From NCBI GenBank assembly GCA_947626145.1, contig CANQRB010000003.1:62001-126000 (forward strand): a stretch of 64,000 nt of DNA. The letters run 5' to 3'. Both the position numbers and the translations under genes were made by a program. The DNA is from an uncultured Clostridia bacterium. GTDB taxonomy: Bacteria; Bacillota; Clostridia; UMGS1883. Shown here piece by piece: positions 9,446 through 17,814 of the stretch. Below the pieces are notes generated by a model, which worked only from the letters and a program-made list of their open reading frames with translations, was not told where the DNA came from and did not search any database. Numbering within the stretch: the stretch's first letter is position 1; each line of letters begins with the position of its first letter.

Positions 9446-10010
9446 ACTCCTTCAGCGCGTCGATATGTAATTTCGTGCCGTAGCCCTTGTGCTTGGCGAA
9501 GCCGTACATGGGATATTTTTTGTCCATTTCCAGCATATAGCGGTCACGGCTGACCTTGGCCAGAATTGAGGCCGCCGCCACGTTGGCGCTTTTGCCGTCG
9601 CCCCCCACAAGGGTCATAAAGGGCACCGGACAGTCGTTGAATCCGTTGCCGTCGATTATGGCAAAATCCGTTTTTATCTGCCTTATGGCGCGCTCCATGG
9701 CCAGAAATGCGGCGTTGCGGATGTTGATTTTTTCTATTTCCTCCACGGTGGCGGTGGCCACGGCGTAGGACAGGGCCTTTTCACGTATGACGTCAAAGAG
9801 CTCTTCTCTCCGCTTTTCGGTGAGCTTTTTGCTGTCGTTGAGGCCGGGGATTTCCAGCCCGAAGGGCAGCACCGCCGCCGCCGCGTACACGTCCCCCGCC
9901 AGAGGGCCGCGGCCGGCCTCGTCCGCCCCGCAGATCAGCTCATATCCGGCGTCACGGAGCTTTCTCTCCTCCGCCCACAGATCAGGGGCGGGCACGGTTC
10001 TTTTTGGCAC
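9396..10010 (-). CDS. rnhB: Ribonuclease HII
   Basis: ICGADEAGRGPLAGDVYAAAAVL, NDSKKLTEKRRE. Confidence 0.95.
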   Translation of the reverse strand: MPKRTVPAPDLWAEERKLRDAGYELICGADEAGRGPLAGDVYAAAAVLPFGLEIPGLNDSKKLTEKRREELFDVIREKALSYAVATATVEEIEKINIRNAAFLAMERAIRQIKTDFAIIDGNGFNDCPVPFMTLVGGDGKSANVAAASILAKVSRDRYMLEMDKKYPMYGFAKHKGYGTKLHIDALKEYGACEIHRSLFVKKFI

Positions 10011-10853
10011 TTATATCATCTCCACCGTAATTCTGCCCAGCTTGCCGCTCCTGAACTCGTCCAGCACCACGTTGGCGCCCCGAAGCAGGTCGGTTTCCCC
10101 GCCCCTGACAATGAAGCCCCTGCGGCGGCATATCTCCTCAAGGATCTCAAGACCGCTCATCCCGTCGGTCAGCGCGGCCCTGTACCGCTGCTCCAGAGCG
10201 GAGGGGTAGCTTTCCTTAAGGAAGGCGCAAAGCTCACAGGCCAGCTCCTCCACATCCAGTATATCGTCCTTTATCGCTCCGGTAAAGGCCAGCCTCAAAG
10301 CGGCGGCCCCGTCCTCCAGCTTGGGCCAGAGTATGCCGGGAGTGTCCAGCAGCTCCATTCCGTCCTTGAGGGTTATCCACTGGCGCCCACGGGTGACGCC
10401 GGGCTTATCCCCCACCCTGGCTGAGGCCCGGCCGCTGAGCTTATTTATAAGGGAGCTTTTACCCACGTTGGGTATGCCGCAGACCATGATGCGGGGCGGC
10501 TTGACAAGACCTCTGGCCCGATTTTTTTCCAGCCGTTCGGCCATGGCGGTCATGGCAGCGTCGGTTATCCTGGCCACGCCTCTGCCGTCGTTGGAGCTGG
10601 TACACACGGACACAAGGCCCTGAGAGGCGAAGTGCCTCTGCCAACGCTCGGTCTGGACGGGGTCGGCCAGATCGCACTTATTTATGATGATAAGAGTGTT
10701 TTTCCCGCCCGAGAGGGCCGGCAGCTCCGGATTGCGGCTGCTCTGGGGGCAGCGGGCGTCCACTATTTCCGCCACGCAGTCGCAGAGGCGTATATTTTCC
10801 GCTATCATCCGACGGGTCTTGGCCATGTGGCCGGGGAACCACTGTATATTCAT
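10011..10853 (-). CDS. rbgA: Ribosome biogenesis GTPase YlqF/RbgA
   Basis: MNIQWFPGHMAKTRRMI, circularly permuted G motifs (NKCDL, GIPNVGKSSLINKL); start at Met29 with GGAGG upstream. Confidence 0.93.
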   Translation of the reverse strand: MNIQWFPGHMAKTRRMIAENIRLCDCVAEIVDARCPQSSRNPELPALSGGKNTLIIINKCDLADPVQTERWQRHFASQGLVSVCTSSNDGRGVARITDAAMTAMAERLEKNRARGLVKPPRIMVCGIPNVGKSSLINKLSGRASARVGDKPGVTRGRQWITLKDGMELLDTPGILWPKLEDGAAALRLAFTGAIKDDILDVEELACELCAFLKESYPSALEQRYRAALTDGMSGLEILEEICRRRGFIVRGGETDLLRGANVVLDEFRSGKLGRITVEMI

Positions 10854-10939
10854 GGGAACCTCCAAACTGACAAAAAACGGGGAGCCGGGAACGGGCAAAA
10901 TCCAAAATTTCCCTGTTCCTGATTCCCCATTCCTCATTT

Positions 10940-11611
10940 CTAATTATTGTGCGTTACCGGACCGAAGGTATTTAAGGGCCAGAACCTGAGCACAGCCTTA
11001 CCCACCACTCTGTCCACGTCAACGGGGCCGATGGCGCGGCTGTCGCTGCTGTTGTTGCGGTTGTCGCCCATGAGGAAGAGCTGACCCTCGGGCACATCCA
11101 CGGAATAATAGGTAACGTTTCCCGGAGGGATCATGGCCTCGTGCAGATAGGGCTCATCCAGCTTTTCGCCGTCCACATAGACGGAATTGGTGGAGTAGTC
11201 TATCTCCACGTGCTGGCCGCCGGTGGCGATCACCCTCTTGACCCAGTATATACGGTTGAACATATTTGTGTTGGCGTTGCTCTGAATGTCGGGGGCAAAA
11301 ATTATAACGTCGCCCTGCTGAGGCTCGTAGCCCAGCCGCCACACGATGAGGCGATCGTTGTGGGCCAGGGTGTAGTTCATGGACGGGCCGTCCACCCGCA
11401 CCACCGTAAAGATAAAGCTGCGTATGAACATGGCCACCACAACAGCCAGCACAATGGCCTCTGCCCACTCAAAAATCTCTCTGCCCAAGCTCTTTTTCTT
11501 CTTTCCGTCAGTGCTTTCTTCCGTATTTTCACCTTCGGCTGAGGCGCCGTCGGCCTTATCTTCGGCTTCGGCGGCCTGAGCCTCCAGCTCCTGATTGTTG
11601 CTATCGTCCAT
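10940..11611 (-). CDS. lepB: Signal peptidase I
   Basis: VDGPSMNYTL, YWVKRVIATGGQHVEI, LFLMGDNRNNSSDSRAIG. Confidence 0.95.
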   Translation of the reverse strand: MDDSNNQELEAQAAEAEDKADGASAEGENTEESTDGKKKKSLGREIFEWAEAIVLAVVVAMFIRSFIFTVVRVDGPSMNYTLAHNDRLIVWRLGYEPQQGDVIIFAPDIQSNANTNMFNRIYWVKRVIATGGQHVEIDYSTNSVYVDGEKLDEPYLHEAMIPPGNVTYYSVDVPEGQLFLMGDNRNNSSDSRAIGPVDVDRVVGKAVLRFWPLNTFGPVTHNN

Positions 11612-11737
11612 GACACATTCTCCTTTCAGCGCCGCGGCGCTGTGCCCGATTTGACTTTTATATTGTATATTATCACTGCCCGATTAACTGCCGGTGAAAT
11701 ATTTTCAAATATTTTGTAAATTACCATTTTATAGTAT

Positions 11738-11765
11738 AAATCCCGTGTACAGGCCACGGGATTTA
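11738..11765 (-). terminator. rplS intrinsic terminator
   Basis: AAATCCCGTG...CACGGGATTTA inverted repeat just past the rplS stop. Confidence 0.75.
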
Positions 11766-11781
11766 TTACTATTAAGCAATT

Positions 11782-12123
11782 TTACAGCTTCTCTGTAACC
11801 TTGGCCGCCTTGCCGACTCTGCCGCGGAGGTAGTACAGCTTTGCGCGCCGAACCTTACCGTGACGAACGACCTCAATGCGGTCGATACTGGGAGAATTAA
11901 CGGGGAAGGTACGCTCCACGCCCACGCCGTAGGATATGCGGCGAACGGTGAAGGACTCCTGAATACCGCCATGCTTCTTGCTGATGACGGTGCCCTCGAA
12001 CATCTGAATTCTCTCTTTGCTGCCTTCCTTGATTTTTACGTACAGCTTAACGGTGTCGCCGATGGCAAGCTTGGGGAGATCCTCCCTGATCTGATCCTGA
12101 GTGATGGCCTTTAAAACGTCCAC
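11782..12123 (-). CDS. rplS: 50S ribosomal protein L19 (GTG start)
   Basis: [54 protein letters not shown]. Confidence 0.97.
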   Translation of the reverse strand: MDVLKAITQDQIREDLPKLAIGDTVKLYVKIKEGSKERIQMFEGTVISKKHGGIQESFTVRRISYGVGVERTFPVNSPSIDRIEVVRHGKVRRAKLYYLRGRVGKAAKVTEKL

Positions 12124-12205
12124 TCAAAACACTCCTTTCTTCACCCACAAAAAGTGGTAATATAGGGGCGTTCTTACGAAAGTTGCAGCGGACCGCCCAC
12201 CGTTT
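12124..12205 (-). ncRNA. Candidate structured leader of rplS (possible L19 leader)
   Basis: Leader holds GGGCG...CGCCC and CCAC-TTTTT-GTGG inverted repeats just upstream of the SD; family match not verified. Confidence 0.35.
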
Positions 12206-12302
12206 TTCAATAATATCACAAATTCCTGAAAATTGCAAGAGGTTTTTGAAAAAATTATAAAATTTTTTATTTGAGGAAAAACCGGCCGGCGGCGCCTTAT
12301 CC

Positions 12303-13583
12303 TCAGTCTGCGATTACGGGCTTGCGCCCGACAGTGACCTTTACCTCCTGCACACGGTTCATCTCGGTCTTTGTCACGGTGACCCTGATGTGCTCGAAGT
12401 CGAAGCTCTCTCCCGGCTCGGGTATCTTGCCAAGCTGATGGGCCGCAAAGCCGCCCACGGTGGTTATGTCGTCCACGGGCTCGCCCTCCAGCTCGAAGAG
12501 CTCAAAGAAGTCGTCAACTCCCGCCGCTCCGTCAACGATATAAATGTTGTCGTTTATCTTGCGGAACTCGACCTTTGCGTCGTCGTGCTCGTCGTATATT
12601 TCGCCCACCAGCTCCTCAAGGACGTCCTCGAGGGTCACGATGCCCTCGGTGCCGCCGTACTCGTCCTGAACTATCACCATGTGGCTCTTGGTTTCCTGAA
12701 ACAGCTTCAGCAGTCGGGATATTTTCATACCGGCGAAAACGAAGGTGGCGGGGCGGATGAGGTGCTTCCAGCCGGTCTCGTCGGAAACTCCGTAAAAATC
12801 CTTCTGGAATATGACGCCCACAATGTCGTCGAGTGTGTTTTCAAAGACGGGCAGCCGGGAATAGCCGCTCTCGGAGAACATTTCCAGCACCTGAGCGGCG
12901 GTGAGCTCCACATCGGCGGCGGCCATGTCAACCCTCGGGGTGAGTATGTCGGTAACGTCAAGGTCATAGAACTTGACGGCGTTTTTGATGAGCTCGCCCT
13001 CCTGCTCGTCTATCTCGCCGCCCTCGGTGGCCTCGTCAACCATGGTCAGCAGCTCCTGCTCGGTCACGGTGTCCTCGCCGCTGTCGCCGAACAGTCCCGA
13101 AATGAAGGCCTGCCACTTGTTGAATATATAGACCAGGGGGGTGAGCAGCACCGTCAGCATTGACAGTATGGGCGCAGAAAAACGGGCGAAGCCGTCCGGC
13201 GACCGCTTGGCGAGGGTCTTGGGCGTTATCTCGCCGAAGATGAGCACGGCGGCTGTCATTACCGCTGTCGAAACCGTCACCGCCAGATCCTCGTTGGCTA
13301 TCAGCACGGTGAACAGCACCGTGGAGAGAGAGGTGGCGATTATGTTGACTATATTGTTGCCGATAAGGATGGTGGAAAGCATCTCGTCGTAATTTTCCAC
13401 AATGTGCAGGATGCGGGCCGCCTTGGCGTCCCCATCGTCGGCCTCGCTCTTGAGCTTTATCCTGTTTATTGACAGGAAGGCTGTCTCCGATGAGGAAAAG
13501 TAGGCCGAACACAGTATGAGAAAGGCTATCGCTCCGATTTGCAGCAGTATACTGCCATCAATGCCGTCCATTGACGAAACCAA
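12303..13583 (-). CDS. CNNM/HlyC-CorC family membrane protein with CBS domains
   Basis: DUF21 TM region, paired CBS (LTPRVDMAAADVELTAAQVLEMF..., VQDEYGGTEGIVTLEDVLEELVGEI), CorC_HlyC C-terminus. Confidence 0.9.
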   Translation of the reverse strand: MVSSMDGIDGSILLQIGAIAFLILCSAYFSSSETAFLSINRIKLKSEADDGDAKAARILHIVENYDEMLSTILIGNNIVNIIATSLSTVLFTVLIANEDLAVTVSTAVMTAAVLIFGEITPKTLAKRSPDGFARFSAPILSMLTVLLTPLVYIFNKWQAFISGLFGDSGEDTVTEQELLTMVDEATEGGEIDEQEGELIKNAVKFYDLDVTDILTPRVDMAAADVELTAAQVLEMFSESGYSRLPVFENTLDDIVGVIFQKDFYGVSDETGWKHLIRPATFVFAGMKISRLLKLFQETKSHMVIVQDEYGGTEGIVTLEDVLEELVGEIYDEHDDAKVEFRKINDNIYIVDGAAGVDDFFELFELEGEPVDDITTVGGFAAHQLGKIPEPGESFDFEHIRVTVTKTEMNRVQEVKVTVGRKPVIAD

Positions 13584-13661
13584 CTCCTTTTGTAATTAAA
13601 TTAATAAATTTATTTTAGCATATACCGTACAGATTGTCAAGAAAAGTTATGTAATTGTAAT

Positions 13662-13910
13662 AATACTAACCCCGATTAAAAGCGTCTGATAAAGCCTTCC
13701 CCTTTGAGGGGAAGGTGGCACGAAGTGCCGGATGAGGTGTAGGATGCGAAGCATCCGTTATACGTTTACGGCTATGCTAACGCCGCACAGCGGCTACACC
13801 TCATCAGTCGGCTGACGCCGACAGCTTCCCCTCGAGGGGAAGCCTTTTTAATCTGTCATTGTTAACGTAATAAACTCACATATTTATGATTTCAATTTGG
13901 GATTAGTATA
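13662..13910. repeat. MITE-like dispersed element, copy A
   Basis: Ends AATACTAACCCC...GGGATTAGTATA; internal CTTCCCCTTTGAGGGGAAG and CTTCCCCTCGAGGGGAAG palindromes; GGATGAGGTGTAGGATGC...GCTACACCTCATC core. Confidence 0.8.
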
Positions 13911-13924
13911 AGACACAATTAAAT

Positions 13925-13980
13925 GAAGGAAGTCCGCTCTTGGAGTGAATATCGCTTTCGAGCGGACTTCCTTCGTTTTT
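13925..13980. terminator. Long perfect hairpin, possible terminator
   Basis: GAAGGAAGTCCGCTC (13925-13939) and GAGCGGACTTCCTTC (13960-13974), followed on + by GTTTTT. Confidence 0.55.
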
Positions 13981-14009
13981 ATTTCCGAGCGTTACGGGCC
14001 GTCACGGTC

Positions 14010-16751
14010 TCAGTTTCTGGCCCAGAGATATACGTAACCGCTGGTGACAACGCTGTCGCCGTATTTCAGATAAACCTCGGCATACTCATAGTTGCCGTCC
14101 ATGGTGCGGTAATAGAATTTGTTCTCGTATTTGCCGACGGGTATACTGTCAACCTCTTCCTTCTGGAACTGACCGTCACGGTAATAGCGGACGACAAGCT
14201 GAAGGTCGGCGGCATCGGTATAGCTGTCGATGTTGAGCTTTATGCCGCCGTAGTACCACATATCCGCGTCAAAGGGCACGTTATAGTATTCCAGCTCGGC
14301 CACGTTGCACAGGCCCCATTCGGGAGTGCGGTAAATTATGCTGTCATAAATCACGTCATTCTGAATATAGGCCTCGTTCCATTCCCGCTTAAGCTTGTCG
14401 GGCACAGTGTAGAGCAGGGTCTCCTGACCGTCCTTGACGCCGTAGAACTTGCCGCCGTACATTCTCCAGTCGAAGCCCTCCCGGGGATAGAAGCGGATGA
14501 GTGTTACGGGCTTATCCTGAGGCATATTGGCCACAAGGTAGGAATTGCTGCCGTCCCATGCGTCATGGTGAGTGGTCACGTCGCCGTCAAAGGCCTTGGT
14601 GTAGTCAACTTCCTCACTGCCGCCGTAGGCCGCCGTGCCGTCGATGCTGACGGGAACAAGACGGGTGTTGGAATTGCCGTCGGAAAGAGTGTCGACGCTC
14701 TGGCGGAGCCTGCCCAGTATCATGTTCCAGCACTGATTTTGGTCGCCGCTCAGGTCATAGGTGCCGACGGTGGTGCCCTCGTCGCGGGAGTTGCCGTACA
14801 CGTCAAGGGCCTTGCCGGTAGCGATGTTCACAAGGGCGTATCCCCCGTTCTCCTCGGGTACCACTTTCCAATGAACGCAGTCCCCGTCGGCGAGCTGTCT
14901 GCCGCTGCGAAGGTTGGTAAATGTAAAGCTTTTGCTCAGACCGCTGTCAAATTTGATTTGCCAATACTGATACGCGCTGTCGTCGTCTCCGGCCTGAACA
15001 TAGCCGTCGCCCTGCTCCTTGACTGCAAGGCCGCTGTAGGCGCTTACTATGCGAACGACATCCCCGTTCTGTATTACGTCTATAGTCCTTGAGGCGGACA
15101 TATCTGTTCCCTCAATAGCCGCCGTGACGGTGGCCCGTCCCGGTTCTGTCGCCGTGAAAACGCCGTTTTGACCGACGCTGCCGCCCCGGGCGCTGAAAAC
15201 GACCTGTTCGCCGCCGGGAACATTTGCCGTGAGAAGGACTTTATCGCCTTCAAGGCAGCTGGTAAACTGGGTGTCAAGGGTAAGGCCAAGACTGCCGACG
15301 CCGGTTGGAGTTTCATTTTCGATAACATAGGTGTTTATGGTGTCCTTGGGTACGTCGGCCCTGAGCACCTTTCCGTCCAGAACGGCGCCCTCGGTCATAA
15401 GCTCAAGGTTCTTCTCGTTGTCGGTGCGGTAAACGCTGAGCTTCGTGCCCAAATTCTGGAGGGAGGACAGGTCGATCTCGTACTCCTCGTCCCGCTTGCC
15501 GGAGTTGGTGACTACCAGAACGGTCTTGCCGTTTACATAATTCCGGACGGCGGTGACGTTGGAGCGGTCGGCCATGATGAACTGGTCGCCGGGGCGGATA
15601 AATTTGGTGTACTGCGCAAAGGCGTAGTACTTCTTAAAGAGATTGAGCCGGTGGTTCTCCCGGTCATAGGAGCAGGCGTTCCAATAGCCGCTGTCATTGT
15701 CGGCGCCGGTGCCGGTTATCTGCCAGTATATCCAGGCGTTGGGACGCATGGCCCGCATATCGTCGGTTATCTTCTGGCTCAGCCAGAGAGCGGGGCCCAT
15801 GGCGCCGGCGTCGTAGCCGATGGATGCGGCCCAGTCGTCCTCGGTCTGATAGAGCTTTTTACCCAGCTCCTGAGCCTTGCTGCGGATACCGTAGCCGCTG
15901 CCGCCGTAGGAGTGGACGTTGAGCCGTGGCATTACCGCCAAAGCCTCATCGGTGTACTGTGAAAGGTAGCCGGCCATATTGTCGGAGTTGTTCTCGTCCG
16001 CCGCGGCAACGTAGGTGTCATTGAGGCCCTTGGCCCGCAGAGCGTTGTGAACTGCCAGAATGAGAGCGCTGTGATCCTTGGCGTCGATGTGGCAGCCCTC
16101 CTGGCTGCCCTCGTAGGTCCAGAAATTGGTGACAGGCTCGTTAAAGGGCTCCACGGTGTTCACCTTTATTCCCAGATCGTTGTTGATATAGGCGGCCACG
16201 GTGGCAAGGTATTCGGCAAATTTGCCAAAGTTTTCGGGCTGGATGTTGTTTTCGTTGCCGTCTTTGCCGCCGCTGGAGCAGCCGCTGACGGTCAGGTAAT
16301 ACGGGGGAGAGTTGGCAAAGAGCTCCACATTATCCGCGCCCATGCTGACGGCGTCCTTGAGAAAGGCTATCTGCTTGGGGTCGGCGTCGGGATTGAAGCT
16401 GCCGTCCTCGTCCACCCACACGGGCAGACCACGCAGGTCATTGGGGTTGCCGGTCTGATGCGTGTGACCGGGAGCGTCCCCCGCGCCCACATTATAGCGG
16501 ACTATGTTCAGGCCAAGGCCCTCGACAGGGTCAAAAATTGCCTTTGAAAGGGTCAGCCGCTCGGCCTCCGGCAGGTCGCCCAGAGTTTCGGCCCACCAGC
16601 ACAGAGATGTGCCCCAGCCCTCAAAGGCGCCAAAGGGGCTCAGGTCGGAGCCGTCCACCGTCACCCTTATGGGAGAGGCGGCCAGCGCGGCCATTGGCAG
16701 CAGCCCCAAAATCATTACGGCTGCAAGTATGATGCAAGTAACTTTTTTCAT
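14010..16751 (-). CDS. Secreted GH30 glycoside hydrolase (endo-beta-1,6-galactanase-like) with accessory/ricin-like C-terminal domains
   Basis: Signal peptide; FEGWGTSLCWWAETLG, LGLNIVRYNVGAGD, ELFANSPPYYLTVSGCSSGG, EPFNEPVTNFW...QEGCH; RICIN-like region WQIKFDSGLSKSFTFTNLRSGRQLAD. Confidence 0.75.
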   Translation of the reverse strand: MKKVTCIILAAVMILGLLPMAALAASPIRVTVDGSDLSPFGAFEGWGTSLCWWAETLGDLPEAERLTLSKAIFDPVEGLGLNIVRYNVGAGDAPGHTHQTGNPNDLRGLPVWVDEDGSFNPDADPKQIAFLKDAVSMGADNVELFANSPPYYLTVSGCSSGGKDGNENNIQPENFGKFAEYLATVAAYINNDLGIKVNTVEPFNEPVTNFWTYEGSQEGCHIDAKDHSALILAVHNALRAKGLNDTYVAAADENNSDNMAGYLSQYTDEALAVMPRLNVHSYGGSGYGIRSKAQELGKKLYQTEDDWAASIGYDAGAMGPALWLSQKITDDMRAMRPNAWIYWQITGTGADNDSGYWNACSYDRENHRLNLFKKYYAFAQYTKFIRPGDQFIMADRSNVTAVRNYVNGKTVLVVTNSGKRDEEYEIDLSSLQNLGTKLSVYRTDNEKNLELMTEGAVLDGKVLRADVPKDTINTYVIENETPTGVGSLGLTLDTQFTSCLEGDKVLLTANVPGGEQVVFSARGGSVGQNGVFTATEPGRATVTAAIEGTDMSASRTIDVIQNGDVVRIVSAYSGLAVKEQGDGYVQAGDDDSAYQYWQIKFDSGLSKSFTFTNLRSGRQLADGDCVHWKVVPEENGGYALVNIATGKALDVYGNSRDEGTTVGTYDLSGDQNQCWNMILGRLRQSVDTLSDGNSNTRLVPVSIDGTAAYGGSEEVDYTKAFDGDVTTHHDAWDGSNSYLVANMPQDKPVTLIRFYPREGFDWRMYGGKFYGVKDGQETLLYTVPDKLKREWNEAYIQNDVIYDSIIYRTPEWGLCNVAELEYYNVPFDADMWYYGGIKLNIDSYTDAADLQLVVRYYRDGQFQKEEVDSIPVGKYENKFYYRTMDGNYEYAEVYLKYGDSVVTSGYVYLWARN

Positions 16752-16862
16752 TTTTTCGTCTCCTTTTTCCTGAGGATATACTATAAGTTAATTATACAAC
16801 TTTTTATTGTGATTTGCAAGGAAAATATGTGAGAAATCTATAATTTTTTTCAAAAATTGCCC

Positions 16863-16891
16863 TTGCAAAACACGGCGATATATGATATAAT
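16863..16891 (+). promoter_or_regulatory. Promoter of MNT/HEPN pair
   Basis: TTGCAA, 17-nt spacer, TATAAT, about 40 bp upstream of the NTase ATG. Confidence 0.6.
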
Positions 16892-16923
16892 CTTATGACA
16901 GCAAATTAACAGGGGGTGTCGGA

Positions 16924-17214
16924 ATGGCGGATATAGCTGAAATTCAAAGACTTGTTGCTCCTATTGCCCGTGAATATGGGGTCAAAAAGGTGTATCTTTT
17001 CGGCTCGCAGGCCAAAGGACAGGCCCGTCCTGACAGCGACATAGATCTTTTGATAGAAAAGGGCGGTTCGATGTCCCTTCTTAAATTGTCCGGTATGCGC
17101 CAGCGCTGTCAGGAAGCGCTGAAGCTGCCGGTAGACCTGATAACCACCGCCGGTATTGCCCCGGATTTTCGCAACGAAATTTCAGGAACGGAAGTTTTGC
17201 TGTATGAAGAATAA
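16924..17214 (+). CDS. MNT-type nucleotidyltransferase (MntA-like)
   Basis: YLFGSQAKGQARPDSDIDLLIEKGG motif; followed by overlapping HEPN gene. Confidence 0.9.
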   Translation: MADIAEIQRLVAPIAREYGVKKVYLFGSQAKGQARPDSDIDLLIEKGGSMSLLKLSGMRQRCQEALKLPVDLITTAGIAPDFRNEISGTEVLLYEE

Positions 17215-17551
17215 AGATGCCGTTATTTTGAAAAAAATATATGCATATTGCTGTCAAACTGAAGAAGCCGTAAATTTATTCGGCAAAGACTATGATATAT
17301 TTTTAAATTCCTCCGTATTCCAGAATGCCTGCTGTATGTGCATATTACAAATAGGCGAACTGTGCAAAGCTCTTTCTCCGGAAATACGGGCTGCTCATTC
17401 TGAAGTACCGTGGAAAGAATGGTGCGGAATAAGAGATATTTTCGCACATCAATATTTTAATTTGGATATAGGCTCCGCTTGGGACACTATTACAGGCGAT
17501 CTGCCGGAGCTGAAATCAAACATTGAAAAAATTTTAACCGGCCTTGAATAA
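17204..17551 (+). CDS. HEPN/DUF86 protein (HepT-like) with RX4HXY motif
   Basis: MKNKDAVILKKIYAYCCQTEEAV...QIGELCKALS...WCGIRDIFAHQYFNLD; start at internal ATG 17204. Confidence 0.88.
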   Translation: MKNKDAVILKKIYAYCCQTEEAVNLFGKDYDIFLNSSVFQNACCMCILQIGELCKALSPEIRAAHSEVPWKEWCGIRDIFAHQYFNLDIGSAWDTITGDLPELKSNIEKILTGLE

Positions 17552-17571
17552 CCCGCGTCACACGAAAGGGG

Positions 17572-17796
17572 ATGATCGCCATATTAAGCCGTATATTCAC
17601 CGGCCCAAACATAAATCTTTTTTCCGTACTGGGTATGTGCGTTATGGTCTTAGGCGGTATCGTCTGCTTCGGCGCAAGGAAAATTAAGACAAAAATATCG
17701 GGCCGTCCGGCGGACGACAGCGAAATTCTGCCGCTTAAGCTGGCGGGGCTCGCCGTCGCCATTATCGGACTTCTCATAACCGTGTACATTTCATAA
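17572..17796 (+). CDS. Small two-TM membrane protein
   Basis: 74 aa, two hydrophobic segments (FSVLGMCVMVLGGIVCF, LAGLAVAIIGLLITVYI). Confidence 0.5.
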   Translation: MIAILSRIFTGPNINLFSVLGMCVMVLGGIVCFGARKIKTKISGRPADDSEILPLKLAGLAVAIIGLLITVYIS

Positions 17797-17814
17797 CAGA
17801 GAGGATGAACTCCA

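Noticed and set aside
17552-17814. T-box riboswitch upstream of valS
   Set aside because: No GGGTGGNACCGCG T-box sequence or specifier stem found; the interval is mostly a small ORF
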